This document shows, one piece after another, positions 52,864 through 64,000 of a stretch of 64,000 nucleotides of DNA. The stretch is from contig NC_060233.1 of assembly GCF_021155775.2 (NCBI RefSeq), positions 8,558,782 through 8,622,781 on the forward strand, read 5' to 3'. The notes beneath the pieces were generated by a model. It saw only the letters and a list, made by a program, of their open reading frames with translations, did not search any database and was not told the DNA's origin. This DNA comes from Neodiprion pinetum. Lineage: Eukaryota; Arthropoda; Insecta; Hymenoptera; Diprionidae. Positions within the stretch are counted from its first letter, which is position 1, and each line of letters opens with the position of its first letter. The translations under genes were made by a program, and so were the position numbers.

Positions 52864-53102
52864 GAATGTTCATTTTTTTTTGTTTTTTTTCCATCACATC
52901 AAATCTAATCTTTAGGCAAGTCTATTTCTAGATGAAATGTTAAATATTTCAACCCCTTGTATTATATTCCAAGTATTCAATTGTACAGATAGCATAAGGT
53001 TTGTTTCAATGTTTAATGTAACATTGACAAAGGATAATGAGTTCTGATTCTTGTCACCATTAACGTAGCATGAGTACTAAATCATTTTGGTACAGCATTT
53101 AT

Positions 53103-54818
53103 CTATCCCTTGAAACCATCTTTCTCTTTGCGAATAGTTGCCATCGTCGCAATTGCATCGCTTTGTTTCGCGTGATCCATAACGGAAGGTTCATTAACCC
53201 TCATAAATGGATTGGTGCTTTTCTCTTCGGAAATGGTGCTGGGGATTGTTGGTTGCTTTTTCTCTCTCTGTTCACGAGCCCACTGTATCTTCTGCTTTAT
53301 TGCCTCATTGTTTGGTTCAACGTGTAGTCCGAACTTGAGATTACTCTCCGTGTATTCATGCCCACAATAGACTTTCTGCGGTATTGGGTACAATTATAGT
53401 TGTCAATCATCTCCTCTCAACTTCAAACAAAACAAACATCCGAACGCAAGTGCAGAACTGGTTTTTAAAAAAGTATTTTCCATTAGTATACTCGACGACT
53501 AAGATTTACAGCAAATTTATTACAATAATATTATCCTGATTGCAACGAAAATTTTGTGAGAAAAAAATCTCTAGACTTTAGGTAAAAGTGTGAAAAGTTA
53601 CTTCTTATCAGCTCTGCAAATGCAAAATAAATATTTATGTTGGTCTCACCGTCTGATCTGGCAATATGCCCAGCACATTGATAAGGGCATTGTGCATTTG
53701 ATCGGCAGTACCTTCGAAGAATCTCCCGCAACCACCAGCGAACAACGTATCACCTGATTGTAGAAATAAATTATCAGGGCAGGGTTTTAAATGATAATTC
53801 TCGATCGAATAGAAACTCACCAGTGAAAACAGCCGGAGTATCTTGGTCTGCAGTAACGTAATAGCAAATGTGCCCAGTTGTGTGGCACGGAGTTTCCAAG
53901 CACTTTACATCGATATTACCAATTTTGAACAAGTCTCCGTGTTTCACCCTCCTGTTTAAGGCCCCGATTCTTTCATCGCCACCATAAACTTCTAGATGTT
54001 GAAACTTCTTTACTAAGTTTTCATTTCCACCGGCATGATCCCAGTGATGATGAGTGGTTAGGACCTTTTTTAAATTCACCTGATTCTCGTGGACCGCTTT
54101 ATAAACTGCATCAGGATCAACAGGGTCTACAATAGCTGCATCTTTAGTAGCTTCATCGATTATCTGAAAACATGGTTGGGCATTTCAAAGGGCTGCGAAA
54201 GTCAAGGATAGGAATATTTCGGTTGATTAATATTTGGGACATTTTTTTTTTTCAAACTTTGAATACAGGTATGGTAAGAAAACAAAATTTTCTGCTAAAT
54301 CTATCAAATAAAATTATTCTCCAGAAAATTGAATTCGTATCAAAAAAGAAGACTCACCAAGTACATATAATTGTCCTGAAGAGCCGGTAAGATCTGAACC
54401 TTCATCTTGGACAGATCAATCGTTACAGACTCACTATGCGTACCAGAAAATCCGTTTGTCGATAAGCTTTTCGCTGAAATGATGAGATTGATGAGTATTG
54501 AGCTAGAAAAATACTCGAGTGATACGCACAACGCAGCAGATGAGCAGTGGAGTTGAAATAGCAGTAAAATAGTTGAAAATATAAATTTTCAAGTAACGGC
54601 CATTGTGGCGATTATTATTACATCTTGAGAATGTACACATTGAATAAAAAAAAATGGGCAATATCGTGCATAAATGCGAATATCCAAAGCACAGAAAACC
54701 CAGAGGCCCAATCCTGGCTTAGTCGACTATAAATTTGGCCAAAAATACCCCTGAAATAAGCTGATATAAGTCCGTTTTCTAGCCAAGCTGGGCAGGCCCG
54801 CAAAACAGCGCTCAACAT
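53103..54818 (-). CDS. HAGH: Hydroxyacylglutathione hydrolase (glyoxalase II)
   Basis: Five exons on the minus strand join in phase: 54818-54749, 54473-54358, 54163-53821, 53753-53650 and 53375-53103, giving 301 aa. The enzyme hydrolyses S-lactoylglutathione to lactate and glutathione, the second step of methylglyoxal detoxification. The metallo-beta-lactamase site THHHWDHAGG (~99-108) supplies the two-metal ligands. CHTTGHICYY and FTGDTLFAGGCGRF provide further ligands, and KVYCGHEYT supplies the last His. The C-terminal helical glutathione-binding part ends NPFMRV...IRKEKDGFKG, as in the animal enzyme. The first 46 residues are Arg/Ala/Leu-rich without acidic residues early on, as in a mitochondrial presequence. 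Met47 (MKVQILPALQDNYMYL) matches the internal start used for the cytosolic human form. Length agrees with the family. Confidence 0.96.
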
Positions 54819-55186
54819 TACGGAAAGATGAAAAAATATCTACTGATAATTAGTATTGTCATTAACACTGGTTAATAACGTACGTGCACGCACGGATTAC
54901 GATACTCATTCGGAAGTTGTGTGAGTGCGTGGTTAAGCATGGCTTTGCATGTATGTACTTATGCGAATATACGCGGTTACATACCTATTCAGAAAGCACA
55001 GCTGACTGCCACTGACCGGAGTTTTGCAGGTTATGTTATATTTCACCTCCAGCAGGTGAACCATGCCAATTCACAGCTCCCGTAGGCTGCCGTTTACATT
55101 TACTCAACGATAAAAGGAAACAACCGGTTCTCAAGGCCAATGTATTTACTCGCGTACATTTGATCACGATTTTCATTTCATCCACG
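54819..55186. promoter_or_regulatory. Shared promoter region of divergent HAGH and RecQ genes
   Basis: The start codons of HAGH (-) and the RecQ helicase (+) lie 368 bases apart, head to head, with no other gene between them. The interval contains a perfect 7-bp inverted repeat TTCACCT/AGGTGAA (55042-55060) whose arms carry E-box-like CAGGTG/CACCT cores. It also holds several CpG-containing stretches. No TATA box is evident. Sharing of regulation is inferred from arrangement only. Confidence 0.55.
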
Positions 55187-57656
55187 ATGCCGGATGATAA
55201 GCCGGTTATTAACGTCGATGATTACCAAGGTAAACAATACAAAGACCACTTACACGATTTCAAAGTTTGAAACTTATTTTTTTTTCTCTGCAAGGAAACG
55301 GACTTGCACCCGTATTTCCTGAGTATTCATTTTCATTTTCAAACCCATATTTCAGATAATTTTAGTTCTTGTTCCCCTGACAATATTTTCTAATAATTTT
55401 ATGCGTCTTAAAGTTACAGAGGAAGAAGAGATTGCGGCGATCGATTACGAGCTGCGGCAGATAGACGTTGAATTACAAAAACTGAACGATCGGCGGAAGG
55501 TCCTGGTCAAACGTAAAGAGAAACTAAGAGATGACGCCCTGCTAAAGAAGAGCATATCTTTGTCGAACAGAAACTGGGACAGAGAGAATTTCCCATGGTA
55601 CGCGAAGCTGATGGAGAAACTGAACAATGTTTTCAAGATAAAAAATCTGAGGAAGCTACAATTGCCGACCATGAACGCAATCATGTCCAAGGAAGATGTT
55701 ATGCTCATCATGCCAACTGGCGGTGGTAAAAGTCTCTGCTACCAGTTGCCAGCTGTAATATCAAACGGGATAACAGTGGTCGTTTCTCCATTGGTATCGC
55801 TGATGGAGGACCAGCTCCACGGCCTGCGTAAAGTTAATGTCAAGGCGATGATGCTGAGTTCAACCGCTAGCAAAGAGGACGTCAAGGAAATCATGAACTC
55901 TATGACCGATGCAAAATCAGCCCTACGTTTGATATACATTACCCCAGAATATATGGCAAAGTCCAAGAGGTTTATGGCCAAGCTGCAGAAAGCGTACACG
56001 ATGAATCGTTTTGATAGAATAGCGATTGACGAAGTACACTGCTGCAGTCAGTGGGGCCACGACTTCAGACCAGATTATAAATTCCTCGGCGTTTTAAAAT
56101 CCATGTTCCCTGATGTACCGATATTGGGACTGACCGCCACAGCCCCGGCTAAAATCATTGTTGACGTACAAAAGATGCTGGACATAGAGGGCTGTCTCGT
56201 ACTCAGAGCCTCGTTCAATAGACCTAATCTTTATTACGAAGTGCGATGCAAGCCTGCACTCAAAGAAGAGTGTATGTCGATGCTGGAGGATCTGCTCAAA
56301 AATAGATTTTCAAACAAGACTGGGATCATTTACACGACGACCATTAAAGATGCCGAAGAATTGACCACGGATTTAAGATCGCGAGGTTTGAGGGTCGGCT
56401 GCTATCACGCAATGCTTGAGGCAAGCTTTCGAACAAAGGTGCACGCTAAATGGTTGTCCGGCGAATATCAAGCAGTTATAGCAACGATAGCATTTGGTCT
56501 AGGCATCGATAAACCAGACGTAAGATTTGTCATTCACCACTGCATATCAAAGTCAATGGAAAATTTTTATCAGGAAAGTGGAAGAGCCGGACGGGATGGT
56601 CAGAAGGCTGAATGCATTGTGCTGTACAGATTGGCAGACGTGTTTAAGCTGAGTGGAATGGTTTTCAAAGATAGAGTTGGACTGGAAAATTTATACAGAG
56701 TAATCGCTTTCTGCCTTGATCAAAATACATGCCGTAGAAGTCTGATAGCAACACATTTTGAGGAGGTTTGGACAGCTAGTGACTGTGCTAAAATGTGCGA
56801 CAACTGTCGGCTACCCAGAGAAAAAAAAGAAATTGATATCGGTTCCTGCTGCAGGGCCTTGTACGAAATTATGACTAAAGCCGTTCAGAGCGACACTCGA
56901 CTGACTGCACTAAAGTTGATTGACTCTTGGTTTGGCAAGGGTGCTGTTAGTTTGAGAGTACCGTCGGTATCTATTCCGAAACATTCCAGGGAAGTCGCGG
57001 AAAATATCGTCGCTCATTTACTTATAGAAGGCTATTTACAGGAGGATTTTCATTTCACCGCATACTCTACGATATCATACTTGAAACGGGGTCCTAAATC
57101 TGGTGCTGCTTTGAATAAAAGTCATCAAATAATGTTTAGAGTGAAAGGAAATTTGATCCAATCTACCTGCGATAGTTTGGTGGAAAAATATCAGAAATCC
57201 ACCGATTCTAGGAAACAAAGTCAAACTGCATCGCCGTCAAAACCAGAGAGTAACAGTAAATATAAGCCGCGCGAGGATGCGGACGCTTCTTCAAAACGGC
57301 AAAAGAACGGCGGTAAACTATCTGATTCCAATTCAAAATCAGTTGAGAAAAAGAGTGACACAAAGGACAAACACAATTCGAGTAAAAATAAGCACAACTC
57401 TAAAGATCCTGAACACTCAGGATCTAATAAAATCGGTTTGGACGATAAAAGAAGTAGTTGTAATACTAAGAAAAATAACCATACCGAACATAAAAGTAGT
57501 AATACAGAGAATAAACATTCAGTTTCAGAGAAAACTAGGTCAGATAACATACAGGATGTAACTGTGGCGAGTGAACGAGTAAGCGAGAAAAGGAAAGTTT
57601 ACATTATCGACTCGAGCGATGAGGAAGATTGCAGTAAAAAACAAAAGACTAGCTGA
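55187..57656 (+). CDS. RecQ-family DNA helicase, RECQL (RecQ1) type
   Basis: Two exons, 55187-55229 and 55420-57656, join in phase to give 759 aa. The second exon holds the whole enzyme. An N-terminal coiled coil is followed by the helicase core. Walker A is MPTGGGKS (Lys118); the DExH box is DEVHCCSQWGHDFRPDY (~218-234), a close match to vertebrate RECQL; motif VI is QESGRAGRDGQ. The RQC region has the four zinc-ligand cysteines (NTC, SDC, KMC, DNC) and a winged-helix segment. There is no HRDC domain, as in RECQL. RecQ1 unwinds 3'-to-5', restores stalled forks and acts in the nucleus. The C-terminal ~170 residues are Lys/Ser/Asn-rich and look disordered, ending in a cluster of acidic and Lys residues. 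This makes the protein longer than the human 649 aa. The 5' exon lies head to head with HAGH. Confidence 0.95.
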
Positions 57657-59337
57657 AAAAAATTGATCATAACTGTAAAATAGTATTTCAATTTATTGCA
57701 ATTATTGATTGTGAAGACTGAAAACCTTGATGGTAATATATTTCGATTTTCATAAGGACATGGAGTTTGTAAAAAACATTTTCAATCCAGTTTTTTTTTA
57801 AACATCATCGCATCCCTCAATATTTCAATTGAAAACTATCAAACATGTGATAATTGAACAGTAACTTTGTATGTATCTACACTGTATTCATAATCCTTAA
57901 ACAAATAGCAAGGGTAAATGAACTAAAATGCTGAGCGAGGTATGTTGAGACAAATGTTTCCCTCATTTGACAGAAAAATCAATAAGAGAGAACTATATTT
58001 AAAAGCAGATGTTAGTGACCTGAGTAGTACCGCGGTAGCAGCTGGGTCTTAAGGATCAGATGGGGCATATTGATCCCAAATATTGGACATCTGTGTTGTT
58101 TAATGTTGCCAATAACATTCTTCGACCTAACTATGAACTAAACTATACGTTAATTTACCTCATTCGCGTTTTACGCTTACAGTATTAAGTAGTTTTTAAT
58201 AACTTATTTATTGTAACATATACCAGTGTGTTTATTTATACGAATATACCCAGAAGACATTAAATGTTTCCAATTTGGAACAAGTTTTTAAACATATTTT
58301 AAACTGTTGTTTGAAGAAAAAAGTTGTATCGATTCAAATAAATACTTTCACTTCACTCGCGAAGTGAAATACGATCTGTAATTACCTGTCGTTAGTTTGT
58401 CCATGATACTGTGTTAGTTGTATTGACAATTAGTGACTGGTACACATTTCAAATCAATCTACAAAACTATCTTTTACCAAACAATGTTCCTGCGAACCAT
58501 GTAATAATACTAGCCTCTCTACTATGCAAATGTGCACCGCACCCATTCGCATGTAACTGAACAATGCCTTTACAGCCTTAATAACTCTATTCGCAAAAGT
58601 GATTTTACTTACATGAAAGAGTAATTTTAAAACTTTGAATAATATTAGCAACAACCAACTTCTCTTATAAGTGTGACGGTATCTAAACGGAATTTTAAAC
58701 CAGACACGATTGTAAAGAATAGTAAATTTGGGAGCTTTATATAAAATACTCAGGTTTTCAATCAAATTTTATCGCAAGTTATATGAAAAAATATAAGTTA
58801 TTCAAATCGTTTAATACAACAGTACAAGTTCGTACTGAACAGTCTTTGACTTAATGTGAACTTACATATTCCAAAGAACAGTAAACGTGTATCTCTTACC
58901 TGTGCTGTGAGGATACGACAGCTAGTTGAATGATAACACACTTACATCGTAATGAGTTTGCAGGTTTGATAACATAAACAGGTAATCCAAAGTCAGTGTT
59001 AAACGATGCGCTACAATTGGTTGCTGCATAACGGAGCAGACTGGCGGCTCTTGATCTAATGTGTAAACTATAAATAAATTTAAAACGGCCCAAAATAATT
59101 TTTCTTGTAATAAATTCTAACTAATAATATAACTAAAAATGATGACCAACTGTGATAAACGAGTTATTCAAGAGCAGATATTCAAATAGTCAATTACCTT
59201 GTGACCTGGTTTTGGGACTAACTCAACGTAAAAAGTGTATCTGAATGACCTGCTAACTGGATAGCTACACAGTGACTAACTTGGGGATATTAGCGCCATT
59301 ATACACACATAATTTAATGTAAAGTGAGAAATATTAC
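57657..59337. other. Intergenic between RecQ and TBC1D16
   Basis: AT-rich, containing the RecQ 3' UTR and the TBC1D16 5' flank. A 103-codon open frame on - (58765-58454) shows no family features. Nothing else is seen. Confidence 0.5.
58337..58342 (+). terminator. Candidate polyadenylation signal of the RecQ gene
   Basis: AATAAA occurs about 680 bases after the RecQ stop codon and before the next gene on this strand. Only position supports the call. Confidence 0.25.
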
Positions 59338-62208
59338 ATGACGAACATGCCGTTACCTAATATTCTAAAAAAGGCAAGCAGCTACATCTTGGGTGACGGA
59401 GGCCACGATTCGCGTGCTACGCTATACCAGGATGGCGAGGTGTTGTTTTGCAAAAACAATGTATGCGTTCATCCGCCGACGATAATGCGACAACATTGCG
59501 ATGTCGTACATCATCCGGGTTACTTGACGGTCACCTGTAGATTTGTTAAAAACGCTACAGTTCCTACGTTGCATTTGAGTTGGATACCAAACAGTACGCT
59601 TCGAAAACATCCAACTACTTTGGAGAATAATTTTTCAAAGAAGCTGGATGGAACTTTGAAAGAACTGGATCTTGAATACCAAAGACAGATTTCTGAAGAA
59701 AGCTGTGATTCTAGACTAGAGTATGACACCGCTCAAGGAAACATTGACGTCTGCCTCGAAGTCAAGGAACCTGTTAACTGCGGGGACTGTGAACGAATTT
59801 GTTCTGGCGGATATTCTAAAGGAGGCAATGGATTCTCACAGAATAGAGACTCTGATGGTATTCGATTGACTTCTGGATATAGTGGGAATTTTAAAGTACA
59901 AACTGATGTTGACCGAAAGACAGAAAATGGACTTAAAACCACCGAAGTCGATCCCGAAAAATGTACTGCGAATGTAGACATTGAGTGCAATGATCAGAAC
60001 TCAGAGAAAACAAGAGAAAATATTATTAGTTATACAAAATCTGCTACTCAAAACCCTATAAGCTTAGATAATGTTAATGCTAAACCTAAGAGTCAAAACT
60101 CTGTAAAATATAGGGATGCGAAAGAGGAAGGTCAAAGTACTGATTCGGATTTAGATAGCAACGATACAAAGTGTGAAGAAAAGTATCAAAGACAAGATAA
60201 TTCAAGATCTATGCACGCAGTAAACTCAAAAGAAACAAAGAGCATTCAATCAGGGGCGAAGAGCATAGAGTTTGTAAACACTGGAATGTCTAAGACTGAA
60301 TTCGAGACAGAAAATAATGACGACAAGGTATTTACCAAGAATGAAATAAGAGTATGGGGATGTGACGATGACAGCATGAAGAGCCGAAGTATGTCGTTAA
60401 CTTCAACATGCAGTTTGAACATAATGGCTCCAACTGATGGTAAATAATAAGTTTAAAATAATTATTCAATGGTGACGAATTACTATTACGAAAAACTATA
60501 ACTCAAACTCCTGTATGCACAGTTGAAGAATTTCCAACATGGATGAGGTCCCCAGAGCTTTTGGCACTGCAGCACAACTTGATGTTTCCCGAAAGTGCTA
60601 CGGCATCTCCGGTCACCTTGAGAAGAGCTCATCGCTGCAGAAGATTCTCAGCTGACTTGAGCCAAATGAGGTCATTGAGACTATTTTTTTCCGACCCTGG
60701 ATGCACTTGTGGACAGCTGGTTGTTGCCAGCAGGGAAAGTCAGTATAAAATACTCCATTTTCATCACGGCGGATTGGACCGACTTGCCAGAACTCTGTAC
60801 CAGTGGCACCAGCTTCTGTATCCGAGATTGGGAACAGACACAGACGAGGCGTTGCCGTACAGGTTTGAATGGAGCAATTTTTTCTTGCTTTGACTGGCCT
60901 AATCCGATTATTCTAAATTTGTGTGAACATTTTCAGACAATTCATGGTCTGCCGTCCTGAAGTAAGTCAGGACGAGTTGCACCCCGAAGAAGGTCAAGTC
61001 GCAATGATAACTTCACTGGCATGGAAAGACCTGTTAAACGAACGTGGACAAGTAGAAGATGACTTGGCGCTGAGGAAGGGGATATTTTTTGGTGGTTTGG
61101 AACCAGCTCTACGAAAAATCGTCTGGCCATTCCTTTTGCACTGCTATTCTTACCAGAGCACCTACGAAGAGCGTGAACAAGTTGATTGTATAAGAAAGGA
61201 AGAATATGAAGAAATCAAAAGGCGCAGAGAAAGTATGAGCCCAGAACAGGCAGAGAATTTCTGGAGAAACGTGGTCTGCATCGTAGAAAAAGATGTTGTG
61301 AGAACCGACCGGGGTAATCCCTATTATGCTGGAGAAGATAATCCAAACATTGAGATTATGAAGTAAGATAGACTTTTTTTACACAGTACCAAACACCTCA
61401 GTAGATTAGCAATTTGTAATGAATATGATTCACGATTCTAGAAACATTTTATTGAACTATGCCGTTTACAATCCGCAATTGGGATACACGCAAGGAATGT
61501 CTGATCTTTTGGCACCCCTGTTAGCTGAATTGAATTCCGAAGCTGAAGCATTTTGGTGTTTTGCTGGCCTGATGCAAAGGTCAGTCGCTGTATGTACGCC
61601 AACAGACACAGATATGGATAGGAATTTGTGTTACCTGAGGGAGTTAATCAGAATTATGGTACCCGAGTTTTATGCTCATTTAGAAAAGCACACCGATGCT
61701 TTGGAGTTGCTGTTCTGCCATCGTTGGATATTACTGTAAGTTAGCGATGAAAATCAAGAATAACTCATGGTCAGATCAGCCAATAACGCAAGACACTTAA
61801 AAATCAATCCATTCTTTTCTTTACAGATGCCTAAAACGAGAATTTCCAACAGAAATTGCTCTGGTGATGTGGGAAGCTTGTTGGGTGAACTACCTAACAG
61901 ATCATTTTCATTTATTCTTGTGTTTGGCAATAATGTGTGTTTATGCTGAGGACGTGATAGCGCAGGATTTGAAAACGGATGAAATGCTACTGCACTTTAG
62001 TTCGCTAGCTATGTATATGGATGGGCATGTGATAATAAGAAAAGCTAGGGGCTTGTTACACCATTTTCGTCAGTTAGTTCAGTTACCGTGCGCATTGGCC
62101 GGACTTTGTCGACAGTGTGGGCCAGGGATGTGGGACAGTAGTCATAATCCTGTCATAGAATGTGTGGGACATGGAGCGGCGGCATGCCCTTATAGTGAAA
62201 ATTATTGA
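59338..62208 (+). CDS. TBC1D16: TBC1 domain family member 16-type Rab GTPase-activating protein
   Basis: Five exons join in phase: 59338-60439, 60523-60862, 60937-61362, 61442-61735 and 61827-62208, giving 847 aa. The N-terminus (MPLPNILKKASSYILGDGG) and the block RSPELLALQHNLMFPES before the TBC domain are characteristic of TBC1D16. A ~260-residue polar, Asn/Ser/Glu-rich stretch in exon 1 is probably disordered. The TBC domain runs from about 530 to 790. The arginine finger is in VEKDVVRTDR (Arg603) and the glutamine finger in GYTQGMSD (Gln640); both catalytic residues are intact, so GAP activity is expected. Human TBC1D16 acts on Rab4A in endosomal recycling; the insect target is inferred. 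The tail ends in a Cys/His-containing stretch. All splice sites are GT-AG. Confidence 0.94.
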
Positions 62209-64000
62209 GAACAAAAACGAGGCACATCCTAAAGCATATTAAAATTATTTATAACTGCATATTATATTACCAGTGGCAATACTTGAAGACAACTAAAATA
62301 AGTTTTCGGCAAAATTATCGCCCTATTACCCGCCAAACAAACGCGATACATATCGTAATTGAACTATCTCTAAGAATCGAAAAATAACAACTCATAAATA
62401 TGTTTAAAACACGTGCAAAAATACAAATTAGTTTTACCAAAAATTATATGGATATACGTGGATCCTTGTGCTCCGCATTTTTAACTTACAAATTATCTAA
62501 GGCACAGCTAATTGTTACAGTTATTTATTTACATGGAAACTTTGTTTTCGCATCTTTGTATTTTTGTCAGATATTTAACGTTAAAGAAGAATTTCAGTTT
62601 ATAGTTCAAAAAATAAAAACTTCAATTCTCTCTAAAATATATTATGATTGATTAGGATTAATTTTGTACACAAAATTATACATACCTGTGTAAATGTATC
62701 GATATTGAACTTGGTATCAAGTATACTCGCACCATTTTCTGTAACAACAGATTGAATGTAATTAATAATTTTACCAAATTATCAGTATATGCGCAAGGTA
62801 AGTAGGTATTTAAATTCATGATTTATATGTAGACTATACCTACCTACAGCTTCGATGAATGGATTCATAAATTTATGGAACTAGAATGCTGCTTTCAAAT
62901 GAGTGAAATGGTGAACTTAGATCTCCACTTTATGGATAATAGTCTAACGGTTATTTCTATTGCGTACTTGACCGTTATACACATTAGAGATACAGTAAGA
63001 CATACATTTTATTTTTATAAATATACACATCTTAAGTATACAACCGTCTAGGTAATCATAATATAATCTTGTATTAATATCCATATACTTATACATTATA
63101 CGTAATATAAAAATCAAACAATTTCTTTTTACAATTTTACAAACTCCTTAGCTGAAAATACTATTCAACATCACTTTGGGAGAGGCCATTTTAGTTATGC
63201 CAATCGTAAAAACATGTGCGCATGGAGGGTGGGCAATTTAATTACGCTTGTAGAAAGCATTATCATGCCATACTTGATAGAAAAAAAAACTGATAATTGT
63301 AAATCTCTCAAAATCCGTAAACATCGTGGCACAAAGGTTTATCCTAAAAATATTAGTCCCATTTTTAATTGGCAAATAGATTAACTAAAGCCAATTATAA
63401 TTCAACTGATTGTGAACTTAGTCACACCAAGCACTAAATTTAGTAGAATTGAAACTCTGTATTGGTGATGCGTACTCCTAATTATATTCCAAGTAAATAA
63501 GAAATAAAGTCGGCACACGCATAGAGCACTCGAAGACACTGCGTTGTTAAGAACTCTATCCCGTGCAATGTGCTCAGATATATAATAAAAATATTAGCTA
63601 CATTTTTTAACTCATAGTGTAAGGCTTTGGCCAATATTTTTTAATATTTTAGCCAATTTACAAATATGTTATTGCCATCAATTACATACGCTATTGTCTG
63701 ACACTCATCTGCTATTGTCTCATGAACATGTTGATTGTTTGCACATATTTTATAATATACGTATAAGAAATCGTTCAGTAATTACTTATGTGCTTAATAA
63801 TTAACATATAATCCTAGTAATTAAAGTGAACATTAAATATAACGAAACGCGATTATCAGTAATTATTCTTATTATGGTTACAGAATGAAATCTGGGAATT
63901 TTGAGGAACTTATATTCACTTATAACGTGAAAATCGAATTGCTACATTTTAGAGCAGATTCAAGGAAGATCAAAGAAATATTGTTAGAGTAATTTTAAAT
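62209..64000. other. 3' flank of TBC1D16 to window end
   Basis: AT-rich sequence with the likely 3' UTR in the first ~450 bases. No gene, repeat array or RNA was recognised in the remainder. Confidence 0.5.
62612..62617 (+). terminator. Candidate polyadenylation signal of TBC1D16
   Basis: AATAAA about 400 bases after the TBC1D16 stop, in AT-rich sequence. Positional evidence only. Confidence 0.3.

Noticed and set aside
58454..58765. 103-codon open frame on - between RecQ and TBC1D16
   Set aside because: Random-looking composition in AT-rich intergenic sequence; no conserved features.

Overview
The window is nuclear DNA of an insect. It is AT-rich, has split genes with GT-AG introns, and carries many A/T homopolymers, microsatellites and foldback (MITE-like) elements. 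A hymenopteran host (sawfly or wasp) is my best guess from the protein set and repeat style. That is inference; no sequence here fixes the species.

Eight protein-coding genes can be assembled exon by exon with consistent splice phases. On the left, both on +, are an alpha-1,4-glycosyltransferase of the A4GALT type (907-3205) and an insect membrane protein of the wax-ester-synthase/DGAT (WSD) superfamily (8631-11444). In the middle, both on -, are two paralogous, unusually long SLC16 monocarboxylate-type transporters (17687 down to 13846, and 32172 down to 28704). They are arranged in tandem with about 11 kb between them. A 19 kb stretch (32.2-51.2 kb) without recognisable coding genes follows. 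It holds GC-rich islands that look like promoters or 5' exons, plus repeats. On the right is a compact cluster: an HMG-box protein with an INO80F-type N-terminus (51187-52863, +), glyoxalase II/HAGH (54818 down to 53103, -), a RECQL1-type helicase (55187-57656, +) and a TBC1D16-type Rab GAP (59338-62208, +).

The right-hand genes are housekeeping genes sharing tight intergenic space: HMG and HAGH converge, while HAGH and RecQ diverge from a 368-bp shared promoter region. No operon or pathway links all eight genes. The only functional pairing visible is the tandem transporter duplication. Those two proteins share a nearly identical 44-residue block in their long central cytoplasmic loop although their exon structures differ strongly.

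Non-genic structure of note: four foldback/TIR elements (112-596, 5824-6346, 43581-43795, 52004-52414, the last with a perfect 8-bp target duplication inside an HMG-gene intron), a pair of NRF1-like palindromes at 24200-24292, an upstream ORF in the 5' leader of the first transporter, and two dispersed repeat families in the 39-48 kb stretch. I saw no convincing tRNA, rRNA, CRISPR array, viral gene or autonomous transposon.
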